Shown here: positions 1-14,586 of the stretch, one piece after another | How the letters are laid out: each line of letters opens with the position of its first letter | Numbering within the stretch: the first letter of the stretch is position 1 | Assembly (NCBI RefSeq): GCF_003182275.1 | Contig: NZ_QGTR01000001.1 | Location: 286,130 to 350,129, forward strand | DNA from: Hoeflea marina | GTDB lineage: Bacteria; Pseudomonadota; Alphaproteobacteria; Rhizobiales; Rhizobiaceae | Direction: 5' to 3' | DNA length: 64,000 nt | Made by a program: the position numbers and the translations under genes | The notes under the pieces: generated by a model | The model's database searches: none | The model's input: the letters and a program-made list of their open reading frames with translations, nothing else | What the model was told of the DNA's origin: nothing

Positions 1-5
1 CGAAG

Positions 6-1181
6 ATGGCAAAGGGTAAATTCGAGCGGAACAAGCCGCATGTGAACATCGGCACGATCGGTCACGTCGACCACGGCAAGACGTCGCTGACGGCCGCGAT
101 CACCAAGTATTTCGGTGAATACAAGGCGTACGACCAGATCGACGCGGCGCCGGAAGAGAAGGCCCGCGGCATCACGATCTCGACGGCCCACGTGGAATAC
201 GAGACGGCGAACCGCCACTACGCCCACGTCGACTGCCCCGGCCACGCCGACTATGTGAAGAACATGATCACGGGTGCTGCGCAGATGGACGGCGGCATCC
301 TGGTGGTGTCGGCTGCCGACGGCCCGATGCCGCAGACGCGCGAGCACATTCTGCTCGCCCGCCAGGTCGGCGTGCCGGCGCTGGTGGTGTTCCTCAACAA
401 GGTCGACCAGGTCGACGACGAGGAACTGCTTGAGCTGGTCGAGATGGAAGTGCGCGAGCTGCTGTCGTCCTACGACTATCCGGGCGACGACATTCCGATC
501 GTCAAGGGTTCGGCGCTTGCCGCTCTCAACGATTCCAACAAGGCGATCGGCGAAGACGCCATCCGCGCCCTGATGGCCGCCGTTGACGACTACATCCCGA
601 CGCCCGAGCGTCCGATCAACATGCCGTTCCTGATGCCGATCGAAGACGTGTTCTCGATCTCGGGCCGCGGCACGGTTGTGACCGGTCGCGTCGAGCGCGG
701 CGTCGTCAAGGTTGGCGAGGAAGTCGAGATCGTCGGCATCCGTCCGACCACCAAGACGGTGTGCACGGGCGTTGAAATGTTCCGCAAGCTGCTCGACCAG
801 GGTCAGGCGGGCGACAACATCGGCGCGCTCATCCGCGGCGTGCAGCGTGACGGCGTCGAGCGTGGCCAGATCCTGTGCAAGCCGGGTTCGGTCAAGCCGC
901 ACACGAAGTTCAAGGCGGAAGCCTACATTCTGACCAAGGAAGAGGGTGGCCGTCACACGCCGTTCTTCACCAACTACCGTCCGCAGTTCTACTTCCGCAC
1001 CACCGACGTGACCGGAATCGTGACACTGCCGGAAGGCACGGAGATGGTCATGCCGGGCGACAACGTGACGGTTGACGTGTCGCTGATCGTGCCGATCGCC
1101 ATGGAAGACAAGCTGCGCTTCGCCATCCGCGAAGGCGGTCGTACCGTCGGCGCCGGCATCGTCGCTTCGATCATCGAGTAA
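6..1181 (+). CDS. tuf: Elongation factor Tu (copy 1)
   Basis: EF-Tu is the GTPase that carries aminoacyl-tRNA to the ribosomal A site. The 391-residue protein has all G-domain motifs: the P-loop at residues 19-26 (GHVDHGKT), switch I RGITI at 54-58, DCPG at 76-79 and NKVD at 131-134, followed by the two beta-barrel domains. Length is usual for alphaproteobacteria. The start is fixed by comparison with copy 2 (19758-20933), which has the same protein and, as far as I can read, the same nucleotides. Only five bases precede the start, so its promoter lies outside the window. It heads the tRNA-Trp - secE - nusG region, the usual place of a tufB-type copy. Confidence 0.98.
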   Translation: MAKGKFERNKPHVNIGTIGHVDHGKTSLTAAITKYFGEYKAYDQIDAAPEEKARGITISTAHVEYETANRHYAHVDCPGHADYVKNMITGAAQMDGGILVVSAADGPMPQTREHILLARQVGVPALVVFLNKVDQVDDEELLELVEMEVRELLSSYDYPGDDIPIVKGSALAALNDSNKAIGEDAIRALMAAVDDYIPTPERPINMPFLMPIEDVFSISGRGTVVTGRVERGVVKVGEEVEIVGIRPTTKTVCTGVEMFRKLLDQGQAGDNIGALIRGVQRDGVERGQILCKPGSVKPHTKFKAEAYILTKEEGGRHTPFFTNYRPQFYFRTTDVTGIVTLPEGTEMVMPGDNVTVDVSLIVPIAMEDKLRFAIREGGRTVGAGIVASIIE

Positions 1182-1302
1182 TCGATGATCGTCTGCGGCT
1201 GCCGAAAGCTGCCGACGCACCAAGGTGGTGCAAATGGCGCGCAAGCGCGATTTGCACGCGGCGCCGGCATCGTCGCTTCGATCATCGAGTAATCGATGAT
1301 CG
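1148..1302 (+). repeat. 44-bp direct repeat of the tuf 3' end
   Basis: Positions 1148-1191 (last codons of tuf, the stop codon and ten following bases) recur exactly at 1259-1302, separated by 67 bp. The second copy runs on into a short tandem GATCGGT repeat (about 1298-1317). The copy after tuf 2 is absent, so this belongs only to the first locus. It looks like a scar of recombination, slippage or an insertion between tuf and its terminator. Confidence 0.9.
1217..1257 (+). other. Two overlapping hairpins between the tuf 3'-end repeats
   Basis: A large hairpin spans 1228-1257: arms GTGCAAAT and ATTTGCAC, one G-G mismatch, then GCGC/GCGC closing a GCAA (GNRA) tetraloop. A smaller hairpin, GCACCA-AGG-TGGTGC at 1217-1231, shares bases with its 5' arm, so both cannot form together. 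No T-run follows either, so they are not simple terminators. They may be part of the element flanked by the direct repeats. Confidence 0.55.
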
Positions 1303-1348
1303 GTGATCGGTGATCGGTAGTCACCGGCGGCATCCAGCCAAAAGAATA

Positions 1349-1380
1349 CAAAACGCGCTTCGGCGCGTTTTGTCGTTCTT
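1349..1380 (+). terminator. Rho-independent terminator after tuf copy 1
   Basis: A perfect 10-bp stem (CAAAACGCGC and its complement) closes a TTCG tetraloop at 1349-1372 and is followed by a T-rich stretch. The A-run/T-run arms make it potentially bidirectional. It ends the tuf transcript before the small gene at 1479. Confidence 0.85.
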
Positions 1381-1478
1381 GGCGCCGGCTGACCGCTTCC
1401 GCGGAGCGGCGGATGTTCATCCGTCCCGGTGTTGACCTTGGGCGGGCGAAAGGGTGTGATCGGGCAGGGGGACACCAG

Positions 1479-1799
1479 ATGCGCGCAATTGCGCCTGCCT
1501 TTGCCGCTCTTCTGCTCATCCTTGCCAATCCCACGGCGGGCGGGGCAGCCGGTTGTCCGGAGCGACCGTCCTGCCACGGATGCGGCTGCAAGGGCGGACC
1601 CGGTTACCGTCACATCGCCACGCAACGCTGCGTCGGCTTCCGCGAGCTTGCAAAAAAGTGCGGGACGCCGCCCGAGACCCGCTGCGTGTTCGAGAACGCG
1701 CCCAACACCGGGCTGAACAGGGAATGCGCGCTGGGATCGAACACGTCCCGGGTGCGTGGACCCGGCAGCGTTGGCCCAAAGCCAGCTCAGCCAGACTGA
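1479..1799 (+). CDS. Small Cys-rich exported protein of unknown function
   Basis: This 106-residue protein starts with an apparent Sec signal peptide: a short basic start, a hydrophobic core rich in A/L, then Ala-rich residues that could be cleaved near residue 25. The mature part is small and has seven or so cysteines (CPERPSCHGCGCKGG near the start, more further on) and many Gly, Pro and Arg residues, which suggests a disulfide-bonded periplasmic or secreted protein. The start is chosen because AGGGGG lies about seven bases upstream and the signal peptide begins there; a longer frame opens at 1413. I recognise no named family. The gene stands alone between a terminator and tRNA-Trp. Confidence 0.6.
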   Translation: MRAIAPAFAALLLILANPTAGGAAGCPERPSCHGCGCKGGPGYRHIATQRCVGFRELAKKCGTPPETRCVFENAPNTGLNRECALGSNTSRVRGPGSVGPKPAQPD

Positions 1800-2083
1800 G
1801 CGACATTTACGATCAGAACCATTCCTACCTTTGGGTACAGGCAGTTGACGCGACAGACTGAACGACTCCAGTCCGCCGCCAGAGTGTGGCGAGCCAAAGA
1901 CTACTCAACAACAAAGGGTTCTGGCCGGCAGGCGCCCCGGTGGTGCGATGCGCGCGGGCGGATTGAACCGGCCATTGAAGCCGGAGATATCGACGCATTG
2001 GAGAATGCGCTTCGAAAATGAGGGCTTCCGCCTTTCTTCGCTGGACATAGCAGATCGGGCGTAATAATAGACACGCCGCACCT

Positions 2084-2159
<76 letters not shown>

Positions 2160-2352
2160 CCCCCATCGTGCTTTCGCGTCGCGGGTGGGAAGCAATTGAC
2201 GGGCCACGCGTCAGCGATGATGGCCCGCATCGGGTTAAATGTGCTTTTCCCTATTGTGATTTGGGGAATCGGACTATATGTAGTCGAAATCAGACACGCG
2301 GCGCGTGGGGCTGGAAGTCCGGCCATACGCGCCGTACAAGCGTGGGCAGGCA

Positions 2353-2553
2353 ATGGCATCCAAAAACAATCCAATTACGTTCTTGCAGCAGGTTCGCGCG
2401 GAGACCGCGAAGGTCGTGTGGCCGTCGCAGCGCGAGACCATGATTTCCACCGTCATGGTGCTGGTCATGGTATTTGTCGCCGCGATCTTCTTCTTTGCGG
2501 CAGACCAGCTCATGGGCTGGGGCATCTCGCTGATCCTGAATATTGGCGCCTAA
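2353..2553 (+). CDS. secE: Preprotein translocase subunit SecE
   Basis: SecE is the small essential subunit that clamps the SecY channel in the inner membrane. The 66-residue protein has the family layout: a cytoplasmic amphipathic helix with KVVWPSQRET (about residues 20-29) and one transmembrane helix from about residue 31 to 60. It is the short single-span form, not the three-span form of enterobacteria. The start follows from the conserved N-terminus; an upstream in-frame start at 2305 would add 16 unrelated residues. It lies 15 bp before nusG, and the two are surely co-transcribed. Confidence 0.93.
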   Translation: MASKNNPITFLQQVRAETAKVVWPSQRETMISTVMVLVMVFVAAIFFFAADQLMGWGISLILNIGA

Positions 2554-2568
2554 GGGCGGGGAAATTTT

Positions 2569-3099
2569 ATGACTGCACGTTGGTATATCGTCCACGCCTA
2601 TTCGAACTTCGAAAAGAAGGTGGCTGAATCGATTGAAGAGAAGGCTCGCCAGACCGGCTTGAGCCATCTGTTCGAAAAGATTCTGGTGCCGACCGAGAAG
2701 GTCGTGGAAGTTCGCCGCGGTCGCAAGGTCGACGCCGAGCGCAAGTTCTTTCCGGGCTATGTCCTGGTGCGCGCCGAGCTGACCGACGAGGTGTTCCACC
2801 TCATCAAGAACACGCCCAAGGTGACGGGCTTCCTGGGAACCGAGAGCAAGCCCGTGCCGATTCCGGATTCGGAAGCCGAGCGCATCCTCATGCAGGTTCA
2901 GGAGGGCGTCGAGCGTCCCAAGCCCTCCATCTCGTTTGAGATCGGCGAGCAGGTGCGCGTCTCCGATGGTCCGTTCGCCTCCTTCAACGGCACCGTTCAG
3001 GAAGTCGACGAGGAGCGCTCGCGCCTCAAGGTCGAGGTCTCGATCTTCGGCCGCGCCACACCGGTCGAGCTCGAATACGCCCAGGTCGAGAAGGCCTGA
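2569..3099 (+). CDS. nusG: Transcription termination/antitermination protein NusG
   Basis: NusG binds RNA polymerase, lowers pausing and links it to Rho or to ribosomal S10. The 176-residue protein has the N-terminal NGN domain (start [14 protein letters not shown], and FPGYVLV near residue 63) and a C-terminal KOW domain ([13 protein letters not shown] near residue 128). Length and order match the family. It is the second gene of secE-nusG, and a hairpin with a short T-run follows it before rplK. Confidence 0.97.
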   Translation: MTARWYIVHAYSNFEKKVAESIEEKARQTGLSHLFEKILVPTEKVVEVRRGRKVDAERKFFPGYVLVRAELTDEVFHLIKNTPKVTGFLGTESKPVPIPDSEAERILMQVQEGVERPKPSISFEIGEQVRVSDGPFASFNGTVQEVDEERSRLKVEVSIFGRATPVELEYAQVEKA

Positions 3100-3110
3100 T
3101 TTTCAGATAG

Positions 3111-3141
3111 CCTGCCTGCGCTTGCTGCGCGGGCGGGTTTT
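3111..3141 (+). terminator. Terminator or attenuator between nusG and rplK
   Basis: CCTGCCTGCGC (3111-3121) pairs with GCGCGGGCGGG (3127-3137) through eleven pairs, two of them G-U, and four T residues follow. It could end the secE-nusG transcript or allow partial read-through. About 145 bp of leader then precede rplK. Confidence 0.65.
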
Positions 3142-3287
3142 ATGCATGGCGGTCGTCCGTCGTGCATCGCGTGGGAGGCAGGCGGGTTAGCCGATCCGTC
3201 AAGCCGCACCACGCAACCGCAGCCGCCGGGCACGTCCCGGCATCGCAGTGACGGCAAGCCGTCACGCCAAAGAAAGGCAGAGAAGAA

Positions 3288-3716
3288 ATGGCTAAAAAAG
3301 TTGCAGGCCAGCTCAAGCTGCAGGTAAAGGCCGGTTCGGCGAATCCTTCGCCACCCATCGGTCCGGCCCTCGGCCAGCGCGGCATTAACATCATGGAATT
3401 CTGCAAGGCGTTCAATGCCGCCACGCAGGAAATGGAAAAGGGCATGCCGATTCCGGTCGTCATCACCTATTACCAGGACAAGTCCTTCACCTTCGCGATG
3501 AAGAAGCCGCCGGTGAGCTACCTTCTGAAGACCGAAGCCAAGCTCAAGTCGGGCGCCAAGCTTCCGGGCAAGGAAAAGGCAGGCTCGATCACCCGTGATC
3601 AGGTCCGCTCGATCGCCGAGACCAAGATGAAGGATCTCAACGCAGCCGACATCGAAGGCGCGATGGCCATGGTCGAGGGCTCTGCCCGCTCCATGGGCCT
3701 GGAAGTGATTGGATAA
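3288..3716 (+). CDS. rplK: 50S ribosomal protein L11
   Basis: L11 binds 23S rRNA at the GTPase-associated centre and is needed for the stringent-response sensor Rel to detect uncharged tRNA. The 142-residue protein shows the N-terminal domain with [22 protein letters not shown] (shown in part; residues about 22-43) and the C-terminal rRNA-binding domain. An AGAGAAG ribosome-binding site lies just upstream of the ATG. Only three bases separate its stop from rplA, so the pair is one transcript. Confidence 0.98.
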   Translation: MAKKVAGQLKLQVKAGSANPSPPIGPALGQRGINIMEFCKAFNAATQEMEKGMPIPVVITYYQDKSFTFAMKKPPVSYLLKTEAKLKSGAKLPGKEKAGSITRDQVRSIAETKMKDLNAADIEGAMAMVEGSARSMGLEVIG

Positions 3717-3719
3717 GAC

Positions 3720-4418
<699 letters not shown>

Positions 4419-4767
4419 TGCACTGAATTCGAAACCGGGCCCAACAGCCCGGTTTCAAACTGTTTCCGGCCTTCGGGCCGGAAATGTCCGGGGTAACCCG
4501 GGCACCCTGTCCGAGACTGCAGGTGGCTGGCTTTCATCGGCCCGCCTTAATTTGGTAACCTGCATGAGACGGGTGAGATCCGGATACGGGCGAAAGCCCA
4601 GAACGGTTCGAACCGCGCTTGCCTTGTGCCGCATCGGAGATTCTCTGGGACCGGCGCGAGGGGACAGGATCCTCAAGCGTCGCTTGTGGTTCCATCGACG
4701 GATCCCGAGCGGCAAAAGGCAAACCCGGCAGGTGTCGCTTGCGGCGCCTGTCAACTGGAGAAACGCA
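4419..4767 (+). promoter_or_regulatory. Structured leader of rplJ-rplL
   Basis: This 349-bp gene-free stretch holds three hairpins in a row. The first has a perfect 10-bp stem, GAAACCGGGC/GCCCGGTTTC at 4431-4456. The second has a 9-bp stem with a TTCG loop at 4463-4484. The third is CCGGG-GTAA-CCCGG at 4488-4501, with a GNRA loop. None has a clear T-run. In other bacteria the rplJ leader binds the L10-(L12)n complex to set L10:L12 supply; that role here is inferred from position. A promoter for rplJL-rpoBC may also lie here. Confidence 0.55.
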
Positions 4768-5286
4768 GTGGATAAAGCGGAAAAACGCGAATTCGTCGCG
4801 GAACTGAACGGAGCCTTCCAGGGCGCCGGCTCGGTTGTCGTGGCCCACTATGCTGGTCTCACGGTTGCGCAGATGAACGACCTCCGGTCGCGCATGCGTG
4901 TAGCTGGTGGCACCGTCAAGGTCGCGAAGAACCGCCTTGCCAAAATCGCTCTTCAGGGCACGGAGTCGGAAGGGGTCGCAGACCTCTTCAAGGGTCAGAC
5001 GCTCATTGCATATTGCAGTGATCCGGTGACCGCTCCGAAAATTGCCGTCGAGTTCACCAAGGTCAGCGACAAGCTGATCATCCTTGGTGGCGCGATGGGG
5101 TCAACAACGCTCGACGCCGACGGGATCAAGGCCTTGGCCACGCTCCCATCGCTCGACGAGCTGCGCGCAAAGCTGCTTGGCATGATTGTCACGCCGGCAA
5201 CGCGCATTGCCCAGATCGTCAACGCACCGGCGGGTTCCGTCGCGCGTGTCATCGGCGCATATGCCCGCAAGGACGAGGCTGCATAG
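4768..5286 (+). CDS. rplJ: 50S ribosomal protein L10
   Basis: L10 is the stalk base that anchors the L7/L12 dimers. The 172-residue protein begins [13 protein letters not shown] and ends in the helical region that binds L12. The start is a GTG at 4768, preceded by TGGAG about seven bases away; the open frame runs much further upstream, but only this start gives an L10-like N-terminus. It lies 57 bp before rplL and after a long structured leader that probably carries autoregulation. Confidence 0.95.
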   Translation: MDKAEKREFVAELNGAFQGAGSVVVAHYAGLTVAQMNDLRSRMRVAGGTVKVAKNRLAKIALQGTESEGVADLFKGQTLIAYCSDPVTAPKIAVEFTKVSDKLIILGGAMGSTTLDADGIKALATLPSLDELRAKLLGMIVTPATRIAQIVNAPAGSVARVIGAYARKDEAA

Positions 5287-5343
5287 GCAGACCTTCGCAT
5301 AACAAGTCAAAACCGGTTCGAACCGAATACAAGGAATATGAAT

Positions 5344-5715
5344 ATGGCAAACCTCGCCAAGATCGTGGAAGAACTTTCCGCCCTGACCGTCATGGAAGCC
5401 GCCGAGCTGTCCAAGATGCTTGAAGAAACCTGGGGCGTGTCCGCCGCTGCACCGGTCGCTGCCGCTGCCGCTGCTGCCGCTCCGGCTGAAGCTGCCGAAG
5501 AAAAGACTGAATTTGATGTGATCCTGGCCGACATCGGCGCCAACAAGATCAACGTCATCAAGGAAGTCCGCGCCATCACCGGCCTCGGCCTCAAGGAAGC
5601 CAAGGATCTGGTGGAAGCCGCTCCGAAGGCCGTCAAGGAAGGCGTGTCGAAGGCTGAAGCCGCCGACATCAAGACCAAGCTGGAAGCTGCCGGCGCCAAG
5701 GTCGACGTCAAGTAA
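5344..5715 (+). CDS. rplL: 50S ribosomal protein L7/L12
   Basis: L7/L12 is the multi-copy stalk protein that recruits translation GTPases. The 123-residue protein has the N-terminal dimerisation helices, an Ala-rich hinge at about residues 36-52, and the globular C-terminal domain with [16 protein letters not shown] near residues 80-95. Two ATGs are close together; the second (5344) is chosen because AAGGA lies eight bases before it and because the protein then starts [11 protein letters not shown], as in the family. Two strong hairpins follow the gene. Confidence 0.96.
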   Translation: MANLAKIVEELSALTVMEAAELSKMLEETWGVSAAAPVAAAAAAAAPAEAAEEKTEFDVILADIGANKINVIKEVRAITGLGLKEAKDLVEAAPKAVKEGVSKAEAADIKTKLEAAGAKVDVK

Positions 5716-5731
5716 GACAGAACGGGCGTCT

Positions 5732-5755
5732 GGGGGAGGGCTTCGGCCTTCTCCC
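5732..5755 (+). terminator. First hairpin after rplL
   Basis: GGGGGAGGGC pairs with GCCTTCTCCC (two G-U pairs) around a TTCG loop. It is followed by ATTCGCTGTTT rather than a strong T-run. Together with the next hairpin it probably lowers transcription from the r-protein genes into rpoB. Confidence 0.6.
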
Positions 5756-5777
5756 ATTCGCTGTTTCGGATGAACGG

Positions 5778-5820
5778 ATTACCCAAAAGCCCGGAAACGG
5801 CTTTTGGGTAATGGGTTCTT
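5778..5820 (+). terminator. Long perfect hairpin in the rplL-rpoB gap
   Basis: A perfect 14-bp inverted repeat, ATTACCCAAAAGCC at 5778-5791 and its complement at 5799-5812, has a 7-nt loop. The T-run lies within the 3' arm and in the following GGGTTCTT. It acts most likely as an attenuator between the abundant r-proteins and rpoBC. The remaining 150 bp to rpoB may hold a promoter, but I see no clear one. Confidence 0.7.
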
Positions 5821-5974
5821 CAAAAGGATAGTCTCGAACCAGACCGCAAGGCACTCCGGCCGCGCCGCTCTGGGAAATGGGACGAGATTGAACGAACGCA
5901 TTAATATGACGGAGTCGCTTGGCCAGCGGCGTCCGTCTGTTGCAGGCCCGGATGCATATTGACAAGGAGCGACG

Positions 5975-8900
5975 ATGGCTCAGACCCTTTCCTTCAACGG
6001 TCGCAGGCGCGTACGCAAGTTCTACGGAAAAATCCCCGAAGTGGCGGAAATGCCGAACCTCATCGAGGTTCAGAAGGCATCTTATGACCAGTTCCTGATG
6101 GTGGACGAGCCCGCTGGCGGCCGTCTGGACGAAGGACTGCAGTCGGTCTTCAAATCGGTGTTCCCGATTTCCGACTTCTCAGGCAGCGCGATGCTCGAAT
6201 TCGTGTCCTACGAATTCGAACCGCCGAAGTTCGACACCGAGGAATGCCGTCAGCGCGATCTGACCTATGCGGCGCCGCTCAAGGTGACGCTGCGTCTCAT
6301 CGTGTTCGATATCGACGAGGATACCGGCGCCAAGTCCATCAAGGACATCAAGGAGCAGAACGTCTACATGGGCGACATGCCGCTCATGACCGACAACGGC
6401 ACCTTCATCGTCAACGGCACCGAGCGCGTCATCGTCTCGCAGATGCACCGGTCGCCTGGCGTGTTCTTCGATCACGACAAGGGCAAGAGCCACTCGTCGG
6501 GCAAGCTGCTGTTTGCCGCCCGCGTCATCCCCTATCGCGGCTCCTGGCTTGACATCGAGTTCGATGCCAAGGACATCGTCCACGCCCGCATCGACCGTCG
6601 CCGCAAGATCCCGGCGTCGTCGCTGCTGATGGCGCTTGGCATGGACGCGGAGGAAATCCTCTCGACCTTCTACACTCACTCGATCTATTCGCGTGACGGC
6701 GAGGCCTGGCGCATTCCGTTCAACCCCGAGACGCTGAAGGGCACCAAGGCGCTCTCCGACCTCATCGACGCCGACACCGGTGAAGTGGCGGTCGAATCGG
6801 GCAAGAAGCTGACTCCGCGCCTGCTCAAGCAGCTGACCGAGAAGGGCCTCAAGTTCATCAAGGCCAATGACGAGGATCTCTACGGCACCTATCTGGCCGA
6901 GGACATCGTCAATCCCGAAACCGGCGAGGTCTTCCTCGAGGCCGGCGACGAGATCGACGAGAAGACGCTTCCCGTACTGGCCGAGGCCGGCATGACGGAA
7001 GTGCCGATTCTCGACATCGACCACATCAACATCGGCGCCTATATCCGCAACACCCTGGCGGTCGACAAGAATGAAAGCCGCCAGGACGCGCTGTTCGACA
7101 TCTACCGCGTTATGCGTCCCGGCGAGCCGCCGACAATGGATTCGGCCGAGGCGATGTTCAAGTCGCTGTTCTTCGACAGCGAACGCTACGACCTTTCGGC
7201 CGTCGGCCGCGTCAAGATGAACATGCGTCTGGATCTCGACGCCGAGGACACCGTGCGCGTGCTGCGCAAGGAAGACATCATCTCGGTGGTCCGCACGCTG
7301 GTGGCGCTGCGCGACGGCAAGGGCGAAATCGACGACATCGACAATCTCGGCAACCGCCGGGTGCGTTCGGTCGGCGAACTCATGGAAAACCAGTACCGCC
7401 TGGGCCTGCTTCGCATGGAGCGCGCCATCAAGGAACGCATGTCGTCCATCGAGATCGACACCGTGATGCCGCAGGACCTGATCAACGCCAAGCCGGCGGC
7501 CGCCGCGGTGCGTGAATTCTTCGGCTCCTCGCAGCTGTCGCAGTTCATGGACCAGGTCAATCCGCTGTCGGAAATCACCCACAAGCGCCGCCTGTCGGCG
7601 CTTGGACCCGGTGGTCTGACGCGCGAACGCGCGGGCTTCGAAGTCCGCGACGTGCACCCGACCCACTACGGTCGCATCTGCCCGATCGAAACGCCGGAAG
7701 GCCCGAACATCGGTCTGATCAACTCGCTTGCCACCTTCGCCCGGGTCAACAAGTACGGATTCATCGAGAGCCCGTACCGGAAGATCAAGGACGGAAAGGT
7801 GACCAAGGAAGTGGTCTATCTCTCGGCCATGGAAGAGGCGAAGTTCTTCGTCGCCCAGGCCAATGCCGAACTGTCCGAAGACGGCTCTCTCGTCAACGAC
7901 TTCATCGTCTCGCGCCATTCCGGCGACGTGATGATGACGCCGCGCGAGAACATCGATCTGATGGACGTGTCGCCCCGCCAGCTGGTCTCTGTCGCCGCCG
8001 CGCTCATTCCGTTCCTCGAGAACGATGACGCCAACCGCGCACTGATGGGCTCGAACATGCAGCGTCAGGCCGTGCCGCTGGTGCGCGCCGAAGCGCCGTT
8101 CGTGGGTACCGGCATGGAGCCGATCGTGGCGCGTGACTCGGGTGCTGCCATCGCTGCCCGCCGCAGCGGCGTGGTCGACCAGGTCGATGCGACGCGCGTC
8201 GTCATCCGGGCAACCGAGGACATGAACGCGTCCACGTCGGGCGTCGACATCTACCGGCTGCAGAAGTTCCAGCGCTCCAACCAGAACACCTGCATCAACC
8301 AGCGCCCGCTGGTCACTGTCGGTGACATCATCAACAAGGGCGACATCATCGCCGATGGTCCGTCGACCGAACTCGGCGATCTGGCTCTCGGCCGCAACGT
8401 GCTCGTCGCGTTCATGCCCTGGAACGGCTACAACTACGAGGATTCGATCCTGCTGTCGGAGCGCATCGTCTCCGACGACGTGTTCACCTCCATCCACATC
8501 GACGAGTTCGAGGTGATGGCGCGCGACACCAAGCTCGGACCGGAAGAAATCACCCGCGACATCCCGAACGTCTCCGAGGAAGCCCTGCGCAACCTCGACG
8601 AGGCCGGCATTGTCTATATCGGCGCCGAAGTGGCTCCGGGTGACATTCTCGTCGGCAAGATCACGCCGAAGGGCGAAAGCCCGATGACGCCGGAAGAGAA
8701 GCTTCTGCGCGCCATCTTCGGCGAGAAGGCGTCCGATGTCCGCGACACCTCCATGCGCATGCCGCCGGGAACCTACGGCACCATCGTCGAAGTTCGCGTG
8801 TTCAACCGCCACGGCGTCGAGAAGGACGAGCGCGCCATGGCCATCGAGCGCGAGGAAATCGAGCGTCTGGCCAAGGACCGCGACGACGAGCAGGCCATTC

Positions 8901-10117
8901 TCGACCGCAACGTCTACGGCCGTCTCGCCGACATGCTCGATGGCAAGGTCGCCATTGCCGGGCCGAAGAGCTTCAAGAAGGGCTCGGTCGTCCAGCAGGC
9001 CTCGATGTCGGACTATCCGCGTTCGCAGTGGTGGACCTTCGCAGTCGAGGACGAAGCGGCTCAGGGTGAAATCGAAGCCCTGCGCGGCCAGTACGACGAC
9101 TCCAAGAAGCTGCTCGAAGCCCGCTTCATGGACAAGGTCGAAAAGGTCCAGCGTGGCGACGAACTGCCGCCGGGCGTGATGAAGATGGTCAAGGTCTTCG
9201 TCGCCGTGAAGCGGAAGCTCCAGCCGGGCGACAAGATGGCCGGCCGTCACGGCAACAAGGGCGTGGTTTCGCGCATCCTGCCTTGCGAGGACATGCCGTT
9301 CCTCGAAGACGGCACTCATGTCGATATCGTGCTCAATCCGTTGGGCGTGCCGTCGCGCATGAATGTCGGCCAGATCCTGGAAACCCATCTGGGTTGGGCC
9401 TGCGCCGGAATGGGCAAGAAGATCGGTGCCATGCTCGATGCCTACAAGGCTGACGGCAACATCGAGCCATTGCGCGCCACCATCGACAGCGTCATCGGGT
9501 CGGGACCCAAGGGCGAGCCGATCAAGCAGTATGACGACCCCTCGATCGTTCTGCTGGCCGAGCAGACCCGCCGCGGCGTTTCCATCGCCACGCCGGTGTT
9601 TGACGGCGCCGTGGAAGCCGACATCAACATCATGTTGGAACAGGCTGGTCTCAATGTCTCGGGTCAGTCGACGCTCTATGACGGACGTACCGGAGAGACC
9701 TTCGACCGTCCGGTGACCGTGGGCTACATCTACATGCTCAAGCTCAACCACCTGGTCGACGACAAGATCCATGCCCGCTCGATCGGACCTTACTCGCTCG
9801 TGACCCAGCAGCCGCTGGGTGGCAAGGCGCAGTTCGGTGGCCAGCGCTTCGGGGAAATGGAAGTCTGGGCGCTTGAGGCCTACGGCGCCGCCTACACGCT
9901 GCAGGAAATGCTGACCGTGAAGTCGGACGACGTGGCGGGCCGCACCAAGGTGTACGAGGCCATCGTGCGTGGCGACGACACCTTCGAGGCGGGCATTCCG
10001 GAGAGCTTCAACGTTCTCGTCAAGGAAATGCGCTCGCTCGGTCTCAACGTGGAGCTGGAATCGACCAAGCTCGACGATGCGATCGAACTCGACCGGCTGC
10101 CTGACGCCGCGGAATAA
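5975..10117 (+). CDS. rpoB: DNA-directed RNA polymerase subunit beta
   Basis: The beta subunit forms one half of the polymerase active-site cleft. The protein has 1380 residues, the usual rhizobial length. The rifampicin region (SQFMDQ at 522-527, then [13 protein letters not shown] at 535-547) carries the wild-type residues Q523, D526, H536 and S541 (E. coli 513, 516, 526 and 531), so it should encode a drug-sensitive enzyme. [13 protein letters not shown] near residue 1087 belongs to the catalytic core. AAGGAG lies eight bases before the ATG. It forms an operon with rpoC. Confidence 0.99.
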   Translation: MAQTLSFNGRRRVRKFYGKIPEVAEMPNLIEVQKASYDQFLMVDEPAGGRLDEGLQSVFKSVFPISDFSGSAMLEFVSYEFEPPKFDTEECRQRDLTYAAPLKVTLRLIVFDIDEDTGAKSIKDIKEQNVYMGDMPLMTDNGTFIVNGTERVIVSQMHRSPGVFFDHDKGKSHSSGKLLFAARVIPYRGSWLDIEFDAKDIVHARIDRRRKIPASSLLMALGMDAEEILSTFYTHSIYSRDGEAWRIPFNPETLKGTKALSDLIDADTGEVAVESGKKLTPRLLKQLTEKGLKFIKANDEDLYGTYLAEDIVNPETGEVFLEAGDEIDEKTLPVLAEAGMTEVPILDIDHINIGAYIRNTLAVDKNESRQDALFDIYRVMRPGEPPTMDSAEAMFKSLFFDSERYDLSAVGRVKMNMRLDLDAEDTVRVLRKEDIISVVRTLVALRDGKGEIDDIDNLGNRRVRSVGELMENQYRLGLLRMERAIKERMSSIEIDTVMPQDLINAKPAAAAVREFFGSSQLSQFMDQVNPLSEITHKRRLSALGPGGLTRERAGFEVRDVHPTHYGRICPIETPEGPNIGLINSLATFARVNKYGFIESPYRKIKDGKVTKEVVYLSAMEEAKFFVAQANAELSEDGSLVNDFIVSRHSGDVMMTPRENIDLMDVSPRQLVSVAAALIPFLENDDANRALMGSNMQRQAVPLVRAEAPFVGTGMEPIVARDSGAAIAARRSGVVDQVDATRVVIRATEDMNASTSGVDIYRLQKFQRSNQNTCINQRPLVTVGDIINKGDIIADGPSTELGDLALGRNVLVAFMPWNGYNYEDSILLSERIVSDDVFTSIHIDEFEVMARDTKLGPEEITRDIPNVSEEALRNLDEAGIVYIGAEVAPGDILVGKITPKGESPMTPEEKLLRAIFGEKASDVRDTSMRMPPGTYGTIVEVRVFNRHGVEKDERAMAIEREEIERLAKDRDDEQAILDRNVYGRLADMLDGKVAIAGPKSFKKGSVVQQASMSDYPRSQWWTFAVEDEAAQGEIEALRGQYDDSKKLLEARFMDKVEKVQRGDELPPGVMKMVKVFVAVKRKLQPGDKMAGRHGNKGVVSRILPCEDMPFLEDGTHVDIVLNPLGVPSRMNVGQILETHLGWACAGMGKKIGAMLDAYKADGNIEPLRATIDSVIGSGPKGEPIKQYDDPSIVLLAEQTRRGVSIATPVFDGAVEADINIMLEQAGLNVSGQSTLYDGRTGETFDRPVTVGYIYMLKLNHLVDDKIHARSIGPYSLVTQQPLGGKAQFGGQRFGEMEVWALEAYGAAYTLQEMLTVKSDDVAGRTKVYEAIVRGDDTFEAGIPESFNVLVKEMRSLGLNVELESTKLDDAIELDRLPDAAE

Positions 10118-10125
10118 GCCACGAA

Positions 10126-10149
10126 GCGCGCGGGCCTTGGCCCGCGCGC
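10126..10149 (+). terminator. GC-rich hairpin between rpoB and rpoC
   Basis: GCGCGCGGGC and its perfect complement form a 10-bp stem with a CTTG loop, nine bases after the rpoB stop. It is followed by CGCTTCCCTTTTCGCCCC, a weak T-tract. It may be a partial terminator, a pause site or an mRNA-processing or stability element in the 168-bp gap. Confidence 0.5.
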
Positions 10150-10285
10150 CGCTTCCCTTTTCGCCCCTGCGGCGGTGAGGGCCCGTTCTCCGCGAAAGCG
10201 GCATTGAATTCGAGCAGTGGCCGTTGCCGGAGTCTGTCCGGCGCCGTTGCAAGCCAAGGGCCTAAAGCCCATGAAGGAGACAGGC

Positions 10286-14491
<4,206 letters not shown>

Positions 14492-14513
14492 GCCGCTTCG
14501 CACACGAAACTTG

Positions 14514-14548
14514 AAAAGGCCGCTTTCCCCAAAGCGGCCTTTTTTGTT
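14514..14548 (+). terminator. Rho-independent terminator after rpoC
   Basis: AAAAGGCCGCTTT (14514-14526) and its perfect complement (14531-14543) close a CCCC loop and run into TTTTTTGTTT. The stem of 13 bp plus the T-tract is a textbook intrinsic terminator and marks the end of the secE-rpoC block. Confidence 0.93.
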
Positions 14549-14586
14549 TGCCAGAACCCGGTCCCGACTGGAGAAGGGAGATGTGC

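Noticed and set aside
989-1591. A 200-codon minus-strand frame across the tuf 3' end
   Set aside because: It is the antisense of tuf and of its duplicated end, and reads as repeated shadow sequence; no ribosome-binding site.
6179-10252. Very long minus-strand frames opposite rpoB, and similar ones opposite rpoC, fusA and tuf
   Set aside because: They follow from the GC-rich codon bias of the sense genes; composition is His/Arg/Asp-rich and no family is recognisable.
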